Of a DNA stretch of 64,000 nucleotides, positions 9,671-17,931 are shown in pieces. The stretch is from JAUNQW01 sp043424615 (GTDB lineage Bacteria; Bacillota; Bacilli; Lactobacillales; Carnobacteriaceae_A), in NCBI GenBank assembly GCA_043424615.1, contig JBHWOX010000018.1, positions 1-64,000 of the forward strand, read 5' to 3'. The stretch's first letter is position 1. The number at the start of each line of letters is the position of its first letter. Made by a program: the position numbers and the translations under genes. The notes beneath the pieces are model-generated. The model was not told the DNA's origin and did not search any database. It saw only the letters and a list, made by a program, of their open reading frames with translations.

Positions 9671-9689
9671 TTAAATAACTTAATAGATT

Positions 9690-9922
9690 AAAGATTGCAA
9701 AAGACTACTTTAGTTGATATTGCCCTTCAGCGAGGGATTGGATGGTGGAAAATCCTGGGCGCTTAATTAAAGACCACTTTTGAACGTTTAACATTATTCA
9801 AAGTTGAACCGTGAGGCCGCGTTAGAGTGAATGAGAATAAAATTTTTAATTTTATTGAATTTGGGTGGAACCACGGTGCGCACGTCCCATAAAGCTTAAA
9901 GCTTTATGGGCGTTTTATTTTT
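9690..9922 (+). promoter_or_regulatory. T-box leader of thrS (threonine specifier)
   Basis: tRNA-sensing leader filling the 325-nt gap before thrS. The stem I base pairs CAAAAG (9698-9703) with CTTTTG (9777-9782). Directly before the 3' strand lies ACC (9773-9775) followed by A, the expected place for a threonine specifier codon. The T-box sequence GGGTGGAACCACG is at 9864-9876. The terminator pairs 9884-9896 with 9901-9912 and ends in TTTTATTTTT. Uncharged tRNA-Thr should favour the antiterminator and read-through. Confidence 0.95.
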
Positions 9923-9942
9923 TAAAAAAGGAGAATGTAAAA

Positions 9943-11892
9943 ATGGCAATGATTCAACTCACACTACCAGATGGTGCAATTAAGGAAGTAGAAGAAGGAG
10001 CTAGCACTCGTGATGTCGCTGCTTCTATAGCTAAATCTTTGGAGAAAAAAGGTTTATCAGGTGAACTCAATGGGCACTATCTTGCTTACGATGATCCCAT
10101 TCCTGAGAGTGGTGACTTCCGCATCATTACCACTCAAGATGACGAAGCCATTGACTTACTGCGTCACTCAGCCGCCCATATCTTAGCCACTGCTTTACGC
10201 CACATGAAACCGGATGTGAAATTCGGAGTAGGACCATTTATTGACAACGGTTTTTACTATGATACAGATGCTGCTGAAGCAGTAACCGAAGATGATTTAG
10301 AAGAATTAGAAAAAGAAATGAAGAAAGTAGTGGAAGCGGACTATCCTTTCGAAGGGCAAGCCGTTTCACGCCAAGAAGCTTTAGACATTTTTGCGGATGA
10401 CCCTTATAAGGTTGAACTCATCAATGACCTGCCAGAAGATGAAGTGATTACCATCTATCGTGATGGAGATTTTGTCGATTTATGCCGTGGGGGGCACGTG
10501 CCGTCGACAGGGTATTTAAAACACTTTAAGCTCTTGTCAGTTGCTGGAGCCTACTGGCGTGGAGATTCCGACCGTAATATGATGCAAAGAATTTACGGGA
10601 CAGCATTCTTTACTGCGGAAGAATTGGAAGAGTATTTACAAATGCGTGAAGAAGCTAAAGAACGTGACCACCGTAAGTTGGGTAAAGAATTAGATATCTT
10701 TATGATTGACCCAGAAACTGGATCTGGTCTTCCATTCTGGCTACCTAAAGGAGCGACTATCCGACGTCAAATTGAACGATATATCGTCGATAAAGAAGTG
10801 GAATTAGGCTATCAACATGTCTACACCCCTATTTTAGCTGATGTAGATCTATACCATACCTCTGGCCACTGGGACCACTATAAGGATGATATGTTCCCTC
10901 CAATGGATATGGGAGATGGGGAAATGCTTGTTCTTCGTCCCATGAACTGCCCTCACCACATGCGTATCTATGACCGGGATGTTCACTCTTATCGTGAATT
11001 CCCAATCCGTATAGCAGAATTGGGCATGATGCACCGCTATGAAAAATCAGGAGCTCTTTCTGGTTTGCAAAGAGTTCGTGAAATGACTTTAAATGATAGT
11101 CATATATTCGTTCGCCCTGACCAAATTAAGGAAGAATTCTCTCGGGTTGTCAACTTAATGTTGGAAGTATATAAAGATTTTGATATTACTGATTACAGCT
11201 TCCGTCTCAGCTACCGTGACCCCGAAGACACTGAAAAATACTTTGACGACGATCAAATGTGGGAATATGCTGAAAATATGCTAAAAGAAACCATGGATGA
11301 ATTGAATTTAGACTATGTGGAAGCAGAAGGAGAGGCAGCCTTCTATGGACCTAAATTAGACGTCCAGGTAAAAACCGCTATTGGTTTAGAAGAAACCCTT
11401 TCTACCATTCAATTGGACTTCCTCTTGCCAGAACGCTTCGACCTCACTTATGTGGGTGAAGATGGTGAAGACACCCACCGTCCGGTCGTCATCCACCGTG
11501 GAGTCGTCTCTACCATGGAACGTTTTGTCGCCTACCTGTTAGAAGAGTATAAAGGAGCCTTCCCAACCTGGTTAGCACCTGTTCAAGCGGTTATCATCCC
11601 TGTATCTGCTGAACACCATATGGATTATGTTTCAGACTTGGCTAAACAAATGAAACAAGCTGGAATTCGAGTGGATGTGGATGATCGTAATGAAAAAATG
11701 GGTTACAAGATTCGCCAATCTCAAACTCAAAAAATTCCTTACCAACTTGTCGTCGGTGACCAAGAAGTTGATCAATCAACAGTTACTGTTCGCCGATATG
11801 GTTCTGAACAAACAGAAACGATGTCAGTAGACGACTTTATGTCTATCATCAAAGAGGACATCGACACTTACAGCCGTGGGAATGATAAATAA
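9943..11892 (+). CDS. thrS: Threonyl-tRNA synthetase
   Basis: Charges tRNA-Thr. An N-terminal TGS domain (ITLPDG-like, residues 1-63) is followed by the editing domain with HSAAHILATAL, the class II catalytic core with RPMNCPHHM (zinc/active-site Cys and His), GVVSTMERF, and the anticodon-binding domain at the C-terminus. It encodes 649 aa. I chose ATG 9943 because AAAAGGAG lies 9 nt upstream and translation must start downstream of the T-box terminator; in-frame codons further 5' lie inside the terminator. It is controlled by the T-box leader. Confidence 0.97.
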   Translation: MAMIQLTLPDGAIKEVEEGASTRDVAASIAKSLEKKGLSGELNGHYLAYDDPIPESGDFRIITTQDDEAIDLLRHSAAHILATALRHMKPDVKFGVGPFIDNGFYYDTDAAEAVTEDDLEELEKEMKKVVEADYPFEGQAVSRQEALDIFADDPYKVELINDLPEDEVITIYRDGDFVDLCRGGHVPSTGYLKHFKLLSVAGAYWRGDSDRNMMQRIYGTAFFTAEELEEYLQMREEAKERDHRKLGKELDIFMIDPETGSGLPFWLPKGATIRRQIERYIVDKEVELGYQHVYTPILADVDLYHTSGHWDHYKDDMFPPMDMGDGEMLVLRPMNCPHHMRIYDRDVHSYREFPIRIAELGMMHRYEKSGALSGLQRVREMTLNDSHIFVRPDQIKEEFSRVVNLMLEVYKDFDITDYSFRLSYRDPEDTEKYFDDDQMWEYAENMLKETMDELNLDYVEAEGEAAFYGPKLDVQVKTAIGLEETLSTIQLDFLLPERFDLTYVGEDGEDTHRPVVIHRGVVSTMERFVAYLLEEYKGAFPTWLAPVQAVIIPVSAEHHMDYVSDLAKQMKQAGIRVDVDDRNEKMGYKIRQSQTQKIPYQLVVGDQEVDQSTVTVRRYGSEQTETMSVDDFMSIIKEDIDTYSRGNDK

Positions 11893-11905
11893 TTAAACAA
11901 CTTTC

Positions 11906-11939
11906 ACTCTCGTCAGTGGTCACTGGCGGGAGTTTTTTT
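11906..11939 (+). terminator. thrS terminator
   Basis: A 13-bp stem (ACTCTCGTCAGTG with CACTGGCGGGAGT, one wobble) around a 2-nt turn, followed by seven T. Confidence 0.9.
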
Positions 11940-12072
11940 ACAAGGGGAAGGTTGAATGAAGGACTAAATCATGTGTCGCAATCTTTAAAGGTAAAAAATA
12001 GCCGGAGGTGTCAAAGCTGACCCCTTTCGCCGCTTGTGTTATTTTAAGAATGAAAGGAAAGGAAGGATAAGA

Positions 12073-12507
12073 ATGGGTGAATTTAAAAAAGTTTATAGTA
12101 CGAAAGCCGAAAATGTGGGTGGCCGTCAAGGGAAAAGTCGTCTAGCAGATGGTTCTTATGAGGTCGATATTGCTATGCCAGAAGAAATCGGTGGCGATGG
12201 TCAGGGTCAAAATCCTGAACAATTATTTGCCCTAGCCTATGCGGCTTGTTTCAACAGTGCTTTAGAGGGGGTTAAAGAAGCGGGAGGATATGCTGATCAC
12301 CCTGCTAAAGTCAATGTGGTGATTGATCTATTGAAGGAAGAAGACCGTCCCGTTTTTAAATTGGCAGGCCATATTGAAGTCGCTATTGAAGATTTGGATT
12401 TAGAAACCGTTCAAAAACTTGCGGATAAAACTCACCACGCTTGTCCTTATTCTCTTGCCACCCAAGGCAATTTGGATATAGACGTTCAAGCTGTTGATTT
12501 TGAATAA
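12073..12507 (+). CDS. ohr: Ohr/OsmC-family organic hydroperoxide reductase
   Basis: Thiol peroxidase that detoxifies organic hydroperoxides, usually with lipoyl-dependent recycling. Two family cysteines are present: C59 in AACFNSAL and C124 in HACPYSLAT, with the Arg/Glu-bearing N-terminal GGRQGKS segment. The 144-aa length is normal for Ohr. The start at ATG 12073 follows AAGGAAGGATAAGA; an in-frame ATG at 12034 adds 13 basic residues not typical of the family. It stands alone between terminators, and no OhrR-type regulator gene is adjacent. A lipoate ligase gene lies 4.3 kb downstream, which fits the recycling route but is not proof. Confidence 0.92.
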   Translation: MGEFKKVYSTKAENVGGRQGKSRLADGSYEVDIAMPEEIGGDGQGQNPEQLFALAYAACFNSALEGVKEAGGYADHPAKVNVVIDLLKEEDRPVFKLAGHIEVAIEDLDLETVQKLADKTHHACPYSLATQGNLDIDVQAVDFE

Positions 12508-12573
12508 AACAAAACTTGTTTTGCTGGCAGCATTTAACTAGGTCGATAAAACTTAGAACAGAATAATCACTTG

Positions 12574-12611
12574 AAAATCAGTTATCCTCAGCAGGATAGC
12601 TGATTTTTAGC
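12574..12611. terminator. Hairpin terminator after ohr
   Basis: A 15-bp stem (12574-12588 with 12593-12607) around CAGC; A- and T-rich flanks let it act in either direction. Confidence 0.75.
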
Positions 12612-12650
12612 TTTTCTTAGGGATATGGCCATAGAAAAAATCACAACTTT

Positions 12651-12659
12651 TGATATAAT
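12651..12659 (+). promoter_or_regulatory. Extended -10 promoter element
   Basis: TGATATAAT is a perfect extended -10 (TG-N-TATAAT), 23 nt before the start of the following membrane-protein gene. No good -35 is visible. Confidence 0.5.
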
Positions 12660-12681
12660 GGGCTCAAAAGGAGTGAGTAAA

Positions 12682-13740
12682 ATGTCGAATACTGCTATAA
12701 GAAAGCATGCTTTTGCGGTTGTCAGAAATAATGCTTGGAAAATTTTACTGGTCAGCCTCTTGCTTACTATTATTTCTATGCTCGTCAGTGGTCTTTTTTC
12801 ACCAACGCTTAATATTAACACCCAAGAGATCAATCAATTGGTTGAGCAAGCGGACTATGAGAGCATACTCAGCATGTATGGGGGCTCATCTTTTCCCGTT
12901 TTAACTCAGGTATTGAATGTTGTCGTGATGCCTTTACTCACTGTTGGGGTGCATTACTGGATGACCTTGCATTTGTCTGATACTGGCCAATATAACTTGA
13001 GTGAATGGTTTGCCACTTTTTCGCGCAATACCAAACCTGCTTTTGTTAATGTCATTTTTTATAATATTCTTGCTACAACTCTTTCATTTATTTTAACTGT
13101 TTTTTGGTTTATCATCGTTTTCATCCTGGCAGCCTTCACTTTTCTGCCGAGTATTATGACAGATATGGAAGGCGGAGCCTTTGAACCCTCTGCTTTCAGC
13201 TTGATGAGTATCTTTCTGCTAACGATTTTATCTATTTTCGTCTTGATCATGATTAGGATGTTTGTTCAATTATATTTCTCTCTTCCTAATTTCATTGTCT
13301 TTGACATTGGGGATATATCATTTGGAGATGTTTGGCGTTTGAATCGAACACTGTTAAAAAATAAGATGGGCCAAGCGATAAAATTATTTATATGGTTTTA
13401 TCTCATTTATTTCTTAGCCGCATTAGTCAGTATGGTGTTGGTCGGTTTATTTGTTTTTCTACTTTATGCGATGGGAGAAGCTGGCCTTGGCGTTTTTGGT
13501 ATTTCTGTCATCGCCATTATAGGGGGACTTATTTTCTTCTTGCTGCTAGTCGTATTATCCATCTTATTCTCTTGCTTGATGGAAACGGCTTGGGCGACCT
13601 TCTATCGGGAGACGATGAAAGAAAAAATCGACCTGTTGGAATATGAATTTCCACATATTAATTTCAGACCATTGACCGCTCTAGGGATGAATGAAAGTGC
13701 GCAAATAGACGTTCATGCTCCTAACTCGGGCGAGTTTTAA
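12682..13740 (+). CDS. DUF975-like polytopic membrane protein
   Basis: Integral membrane protein of unknown function. At least six hydrophobic segments alternate with short loops (for example ILLVSLLLTIISMLVSG near residue 20 and the long runs around residues 120-150, 185-215, 245-330). The segment DIGDISFGDVWRLNRTLLK before a membrane helix and the CLMETAWATFYRE end resemble DUF975 proteins. It encodes 352 aa. The start at ATG 12682 follows AAAAGGAGTGAG; an in-frame ATG at 12625 lies upstream of the -10 element. It is monocistronic between terminators. No catalytic motif is visible. Confidence 0.75.
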   Translation: MSNTAIRKHAFAVVRNNAWKILLVSLLLTIISMLVSGLFSPTLNINTQEINQLVEQADYESILSMYGGSSFPVLTQVLNVVVMPLLTVGVHYWMTLHLSDTGQYNLSEWFATFSRNTKPAFVNVIFYNILATTLSFILTVFWFIIVFILAAFTFLPSIMTDMEGGAFEPSAFSLMSIFLLTILSIFVLIMIRMFVQLYFSLPNFIVFDIGDISFGDVWRLNRTLLKNKMGQAIKLFIWFYLIYFLAALVSMVLVGLFVFLLYAMGEAGLGVFGISVIAIIGGLIFFLLLVVLSILFSCLMETAWATFYRETMKEKIDLLEYEFPHINFRPLTALGMNESAQIDVHAPNSGEF

Positions 13741-13755
13741 GATATCAAATGATTT

Positions 13756-13787
13756 AAAAGGATTGTGACTAATCACAATCCTTTTTT
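13756..13787 (+). terminator. Terminator after the DUF975-like gene
   Basis: Perfect 13-bp stem (13756-13768 with 13773-13785), loop CTAA, followed by a T-run. Confidence 0.9.
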
Positions 13788-13866
13788 AATGCATGCACGA
13801 GCAGCCCTATCCATTGAAATTATGATAAAATGACTTAAAGAGAAAGATGGACAGGAGGTCTTGATC

Positions 13867-15396
13867 ATGCAACTCACAGTATTATCGACATCTGATATTC
13901 ATGCTTACTTCACAGCTAACGATTACTTAAATCCAGACCATAAATTAAAGGCCGGTTTATCCCGGGTGGCTTCAGTGGTGGAAGAGGAACGATCACGGGC
14001 TTTGGACCCTGTGCTTTACATTGATAATGGGGATTTAATCCAAGGATCTCCTTTGTCACACTTTTACCAAGAGCAGGGAGTGGCTAAAAAATTAACGGCC
14101 GGCCTCGATGCTTTAGAAGCTGATGCTTTTTCTTTAGGAAACCATGAATTTAATTATGGACGGGAATTTTTAGAAAAAGTGATGTATTCCGCTCGCTTTT
14201 TAACTGTCTGTGGGAATGTGTTAATCAATGGAAATCCCGCTTTTGGCCCTGCCTTTATTACTAAAAAATATGGCCATGTCAAGCTTGGAATTTTAGGTTT
14301 AGTCACACCTCAAGTTGTTCATTGGGAGGATCCCGACCACCTTCGAGGGCTTACTTTTGTCTCTGCTTTGGAGGCAGCTCAACGCTGGGTTCCTATATTG
14401 AAGGAACAAGAAAAATGCGATTTAATCATTCTAGCCTACCATGGTGGTTTTGAAAGAAATCCTTGGACAGGGGAAGGTTTGGAAGGTCAAGAGGGTGAAA
14501 ACGAAGCGCTAGCTCTATTAGAGGCTGATTTGCCCATTGATTTACTGATTACTGGGCATCAACACCTTTTATTTGCTGATATTATCAATGGGACTGCCGT
14601 CGTCCAATCGGGATACCAAGGAGAAGCGGTAGGGAAAACAGTCTTTGACATTTCCCGTGATGAAAACAATGATATTGTTTGCCAAGTGGCTAGCTGTGAA
14701 AATATCATGACTGCTGATTATGAAGAGTCGGAAACCATTCTAGATATTTACCAAAAAGATGTCACTTATTTGAACAAACAGCTCAGTCGGGTGATTGGGC
14801 ATTCAGACGGTCAGTATAAGATAGAGGATGTTTTTGAAGCTCAGCAAAGCAATCATCCCTATATTGATTTAATTAATCATTTGCAAAGTGAGTCCTTAGG
14901 CACAGATCTATCTTGCACCGCCTTTTTTAATGACCACATGACTGGTTTGGATCAAACGATTACTGTCGGTCAAGTCTTATTGAATTATCCTTACCCAAAT
15001 AAAATATGTAAGCTATTGCTGTCGGGCAAAGAGTTAAAAGACATTTTAGAGTACAATGCGCGTTACTTTGATTTAACAGCTGATCAGCAGTTAACAATAG
15101 CCGAGGATTATCTCCGACCCAAAAAGCAAATCTACCATTATGATATTTTTTCAGGGATTGATTATGAGTATGAGATCGCTCATCCGAGGGGTCAACGTCT
15201 GGTCAAACTTCTCTATAAAGGAGAAGAGGTCAAAGATGATGACCAATTGACCCTGGCTGTAAATAATTTTAGAGCCAATGGCGGGGGAGGCTTTCCTCAT
15301 TATAGCGCCGACAAAATTATTGAAAGACAGGACGTGCCGATCTCTCAGCTGCTCCTTGACTATATTAAAGAAAATAGTCCTTTAAAATATAAATAG
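13867..15396 (+). CDS. 5'-nucleotidase/2',3'-cyclic phosphodiesterase family metallophosphatase (cytoplasmic)
   Basis: Two-domain nucleotidase. The N-terminal calcineurin-like metallophosphoesterase domain has DIHAY (D-x-H), GNHEFNYG, YHGGFE and GHQHL metal ligands. The C-terminal 5'-nucleotidase domain ends with NNFRANGGGGFPHY, the substrate loop. It encodes 509 aa. There is no signal peptide or LPXTG anchor, unlike secreted UshA/YfkN, so it should act in the cytoplasm on nucleoside monophosphates or cyclic nucleotides. The start at ATG 13867 has AGGAGG 8 nt upstream; TTG 13861 would also be in frame. TATGATAAAAT at 13821-13831 is a probable -10. Exact substrate unknown. Confidence 0.88.
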   Translation: MQLTVLSTSDIHAYFTANDYLNPDHKLKAGLSRVASVVEEERSRALDPVLYIDNGDLIQGSPLSHFYQEQGVAKKLTAGLDALEADAFSLGNHEFNYGREFLEKVMYSARFLTVCGNVLINGNPAFGPAFITKKYGHVKLGILGLVTPQVVHWEDPDHLRGLTFVSALEAAQRWVPILKEQEKCDLIILAYHGGFERNPWTGEGLEGQEGENEALALLEADLPIDLLITGHQHLLFADIINGTAVVQSGYQGEAVGKTVFDISRDENNDIVCQVASCENIMTADYEESETILDIYQKDVTYLNKQLSRVIGHSDGQYKIEDVFEAQQSNHPYIDLINHLQSESLGTDLSCTAFFNDHMTGLDQTITVGQVLLNYPYPNKICKLLLSGKELKDILEYNARYFDLTADQQLTIAEDYLRPKKQIYHYDIFSGIDYEYEIAHPRGQRLVKLLYKGEEVKDDDQLTLAVNNFRANGGGGFPHYSADKIIERQDVPISQLLLDYIKENSPLKYK

Positions 15397-15398
15397 GC

Positions 15399-15427
15399 TT
15401 GCACAGCTGAATGAACTGTGGTATATT
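15399..15427 (+). promoter_or_regulatory. Promoter of the infC-rpmI-rplT operon
   Basis: TTGCAC (15399-15404), 17-bp spacer, TATATT (15422-15427). It begins immediately after the stop codon of the nucleotidase gene. Confidence 0.75.
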
Positions 15428-15433
15428 ATGTCA

Positions 15434-15580
15434 GTGAGAAAAAAAGCAGAAGCACCCGCTTCTCGCCTGAGGGATGAAGTTCCTGGGCTGATATCAACAA
15501 GCACGAGATAGAGAAAGTGTCTCTATTTAGTGAACGGATGATAGGAACGGGTATGCTTTTGCGTATCCGTTCTTTTTGAA
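15434..15580 (+). promoter_or_regulatory. infC/L20 leader with intrinsic terminator
   Basis: Long structured 5' leader. It contains AGCACCCGCTTCTCGCC, which I recall as the conserved core of Firmicute L20-type leaders, then a terminator hairpin pairing 15545-15556 with 15561-15572 around TTTT and ending TTTTT at 15573-15577. L20 binding to a 23S-mimicking fold is expected to cause premature termination. The assignment is by position and core motif; I could not fold it. Confidence 0.72.
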
Positions 15581-15610
15581 CGGCCACAAATATTAGAGAG
15601 GTGAATCATC

Positions 15611-16129
15611 ATAGCAAATAAAAAAATTATTTCCAACGAAAGCATTCGAGCACACGAATTAAGAGTCATTGATGATGAAGGTGAACAAATTGGTGTGATG
15701 TCTAAAGATGAAGCACTGGATTTGGCTTATGACAGAGGATTAGATTTAATCTTAGTTTCACCTAATGCCAAACCCCCAGTCGCTAGAATTTTAGACGAAG
15801 GTAAGTATCGCTATGATCTTCAGAAAAAAGAGAAAGAACAGCGAAAAAACCAAAAAACGCAAGAAACTAAAGAAATTCGTATGAGTCCGACCATTGAAGA
15901 ACATGATATGAATACCAAACTTCGTCAAACCCGTGGATTTATCGAAGATGGTAACAAGGTTAAAGTATCCATCCGCTTTCGTGGGCGTGCGATTACTCAT
16001 AAAGAGATCGGTCGTGAAGTTTTAGAAGAATTTGCTAGTCAAATCACCGATATAGCAGCTATTACGACAAAACCTACTATGGAAGGTCGTAATATGATGA
16101 TGATGCTTGAACCAAAAAAAGATAATTAA
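15611..16129 (+). CDS. infC: Translation initiation factor IF-3, non-AUG start
   Basis: Binds the 30S subunit and enforces start-codon fidelity. The N-domain (SNESIRAHELRVID, EALDLAYDRGLDLI, AKPPVARI), lysine-rich linker and C-domain (VKVSIRFRGRAITH) are intact. In this frame a TGA at 15602 is followed by ATC, ATC, ATA, GCA and no ATG/GTG/TTG until residue 28, where N-domain homology has long begun. The ribosome site GAGAGGTG (15596-15603) gives 7-nt spacing to ATA 15611 and 4 nt to ATC 15608, so I choose ATA; ATC is possible. Non-AUG initiation allows IF-3 to repress its own mRNA, as with AUU in E. coli. It encodes 172 aa. Confidence 0.93.
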   Translation: MANKKIISNESIRAHELRVIDDEGEQIGVMSKDEALDLAYDRGLDLILVSPNAKPPVARILDEGKYRYDLQKKEKEQRKNQKTQETKEIRMSPTIEEHDMNTKLRQTRGFIEDGNKVKVSIRFRGRAITHKEIGREVLEEFASQITDIAAITTKPTMEGRNMMMMLEPKKDN

Positions 16130-16146
16130 TTATTGGAGGGATTATT

Positions 16147-16350
16147 ATGCCAAAACAAAAAACACATAAAGGAATGGCTAAACGTTTCAAAAAAACCGGT
16201 TCTGGAAAATTAAAACGTGGCCACACTAAAACCAGCCACTTATTCGCTAACAAATCACAAAAACAAAAACGTAAATTAAGAAAAGCAGCTTTGGTTCATA
16301 AAAGCGATCAAAAACGCATCCAACAAAAATTAGATACTTATAAAGGATAA
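16147..16350 (+). CDS. rpmI: 50S ribosomal protein L35
   Basis: Small basic large-subunit protein, 67 aa, beginning MPKQKTHKGMAKRFKKTG, typical of bL35. Ribosome site GGAGG precedes the ATG. It lies 17 nt after infC in the conserved infC-rpmI-rplT operon. Confidence 0.97.
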   Translation: MPKQKTHKGMAKRFKKTGSGKLKRGHTKTSHLFANKSQKQKRKLRKAALVHKSDQKRIQQKLDTYKG

Positions 16351-16366
16351 TTGAGGAGGTTAAGAA

Positions 16367-16726
16367 ATGGCAAGAGTTAAAACTGGTTTCACACGTCGCA
16401 GACGTCATAAAAAAATCTTAAAATTAGCTAAAGGTTACCGCGGATCAAAACACCGTTTATATAGAACGGCTAAACAACAAGTGATGAAGTCTGGTAACTA
16501 TGCTTACCGTGACCGTAAACAGAAAAAACGTAACTTCCGTAAATTATGGATTACAAGAATCAATGCGGCAGCTCGTCAAAACGACATCAGCTATAGCCAA
16601 TTGATGCACGGTTTAAAAGTAGCTAATATCGATATTAACCGTAAAATGTTAGCTGACTTAGCCGTAAACGATGCGGAAGCTTTCACTAGCTTAACTGAAC
16701 AAGCTAAAGAAGCAATTGCTAAATAA
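16367..16726 (+). CDS. rplT: 50S ribosomal protein L20
   Basis: Large-subunit assembly protein that also represses its own operon. The N-terminal basic extension (TRRRRHKKILKLAKGYRG) and globular domain (RNFRKLWITRINAAAR) are typical; 119 aa. It is last in the infC operon, with GAGGAGG upstream and a strong terminator after. It is the likely effector of the 15.4-kb leader. Confidence 0.97.
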   Translation: MARVKTGFTRRRRHKKILKLAKGYRGSKHRLYRTAKQQVMKSGNYAYRDRKQKKRNFRKLWITRINAAARQNDISYSQLMHGLKVANIDINRKMLADLAVNDAEAFTSLTEQAKEAIAK

Positions 16727-16740
16727 ATGATATAAATTTT

Positions 16741-16767
16741 AAGGTGTGAGTGACTCACACCTTTTTT
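16741..16767 (+). terminator. rplT operon terminator
   Basis: A 10-bp perfect stem AAGGTGTGAG/CTCACACCTT with loop TGA, followed by six T. Confidence 0.92.
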
Positions 16768-16846
16768 AAGTTTAAATGCCCTGCCTTTCATAATTAACCT
16801 AAAAGGGTTAAAATAAAGAAGAAGAAAGAAAGGATGAATGGGAATA

Positions 16847-17866
16847 ATGTATTATGTACGTAATGAACGACATGGTGAAGAAATTAATGATGCTCGAATC
16901 AATTTAGCCATTGAATATTACTTACTCAATGAAAAAGAATTAGATGAACCCATCATATTCTTTTATATCAATGATAATGCAATCATTGTTGGAAAAAATC
17001 AGAATACTTATGAAGAAGTCAATACAGATTATGTGGAAGAAAATGATGTGACCGTTGTTCGTCGTTTTTCCGGTGGAGGAGCCGTTTACCACGATTTAGG
17101 GGTGTTGAACTTTTGCTTTATTACCAAGGATGATGGGAAGTCTTTCAGAAACTTCAAACGTTTTACCCAACCCATTATTGATGCTTTACATGCCATGGGA
17201 GTGGAAGGCGCAGAACTGCAAGGAAGAAATGACTTAGTGATCAATGGTCAAAAATTTTCTGGCAATGCCATGTATACTAACAATGGTCGGATGACCGCTC
17301 ATGGAACGTTAATGTTGGATAGTCAGATCGATGCCGTTGTGAGCGCTTTGAAACCCAAAAAACATAAGTTAGAATCCAAAGGAATCAAGTCTATTCGTAG
17401 TCGGGTGACGAATATTAAACCTTATTTAGATGACGAATATAAAGACATCAATAGTAAACAATTGAGAGAAAAAATATTACTTTATTTATTTGATGTGGAT
17501 GATATTTCAGAGGTGAAAGAGTATCAATTAACTGAAGAAGATTGGAAACACATTGATGCCTTTGCCGAAAAATATACCGCTAACTGGGATTGGAATTATG
17601 GGGAATCACCTGCCTTTGATTTAGAGCGGTCTGAGCGACTCTCCATTGGAACGGTGGAAGTGAAACTGAATGTAAATAAAGGTAAAATTACAGCCATCAA
17701 GATATACGGTGACTTTTTCGGTATGGGGGAAATTTCTGATGTGGAGGACGTTTTAACCGGCATTGACTATGATGCTGAATCCATCCGCCAAGCCTTATCA
17801 AAAGTAGACATCAACCATTATTTCGGTGATGTACCGGTTGACGACTTAGTTCATTTGATTTATTAG
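16847..17866 (+). CDS. lplA: Lipoate--protein ligase (LplA/LplJ type)
   Basis: Activates free lipoate with ATP and attaches it to E2 or GcvH domains. The catalytic domain has NAIIVGKNQNT, the RRFSGGGAVYHD signature and a C-terminal accessory domain (residues 255-339). It encodes 339 aa from ATG 16847, where MYYVRN aligns with the start of LplJ. ATG 16838 is 3 nt from AAAGGA, which is too close, though it remains possible. It is monocistronic. Lipoate salvage, rather than synthesis, fits Lactobacillales. Confidence 0.93.
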   Translation: MYYVRNERHGEEINDARINLAIEYYLLNEKELDEPIIFFYINDNAIIVGKNQNTYEEVNTDYVEENDVTVVRRFSGGGAVYHDLGVLNFCFITKDDGKSFRNFKRFTQPIIDALHAMGVEGAELQGRNDLVINGQKFSGNAMYTNNGRMTAHGTLMLDSQIDAVVSALKPKKHKLESKGIKSIRSRVTNIKPYLDDEYKDINSKQLREKILLYLFDVDDISEVKEYQLTEEDWKHIDAFAEKYTANWDWNYGESPAFDLERSERLSIGTVEVKLNVNKGKITAIKIYGDFFGMGEISDVEDVLTGIDYDAESIRQALSKVDINHYFGDVPVDDLVHLIY

Positions 17867-17887
17867 TCATGTTTTTTTAATCCATAA

Positions 17888-17929
17888 AAAAAGTGAGGCT
17901 GCCACAATTGTGTGGCAGCCTCACTTTTT
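17888..17929. terminator. Bidirectional terminator between lplA and trpS
   Basis: Perfect 19-bp stem (17888-17906 with 17911-17929), loop ATTG, with A-run and T-run flanks. It serves the convergent lplA (+) and trpS (-). Confidence 0.93.
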
Positions 17930-17931
17930 GA

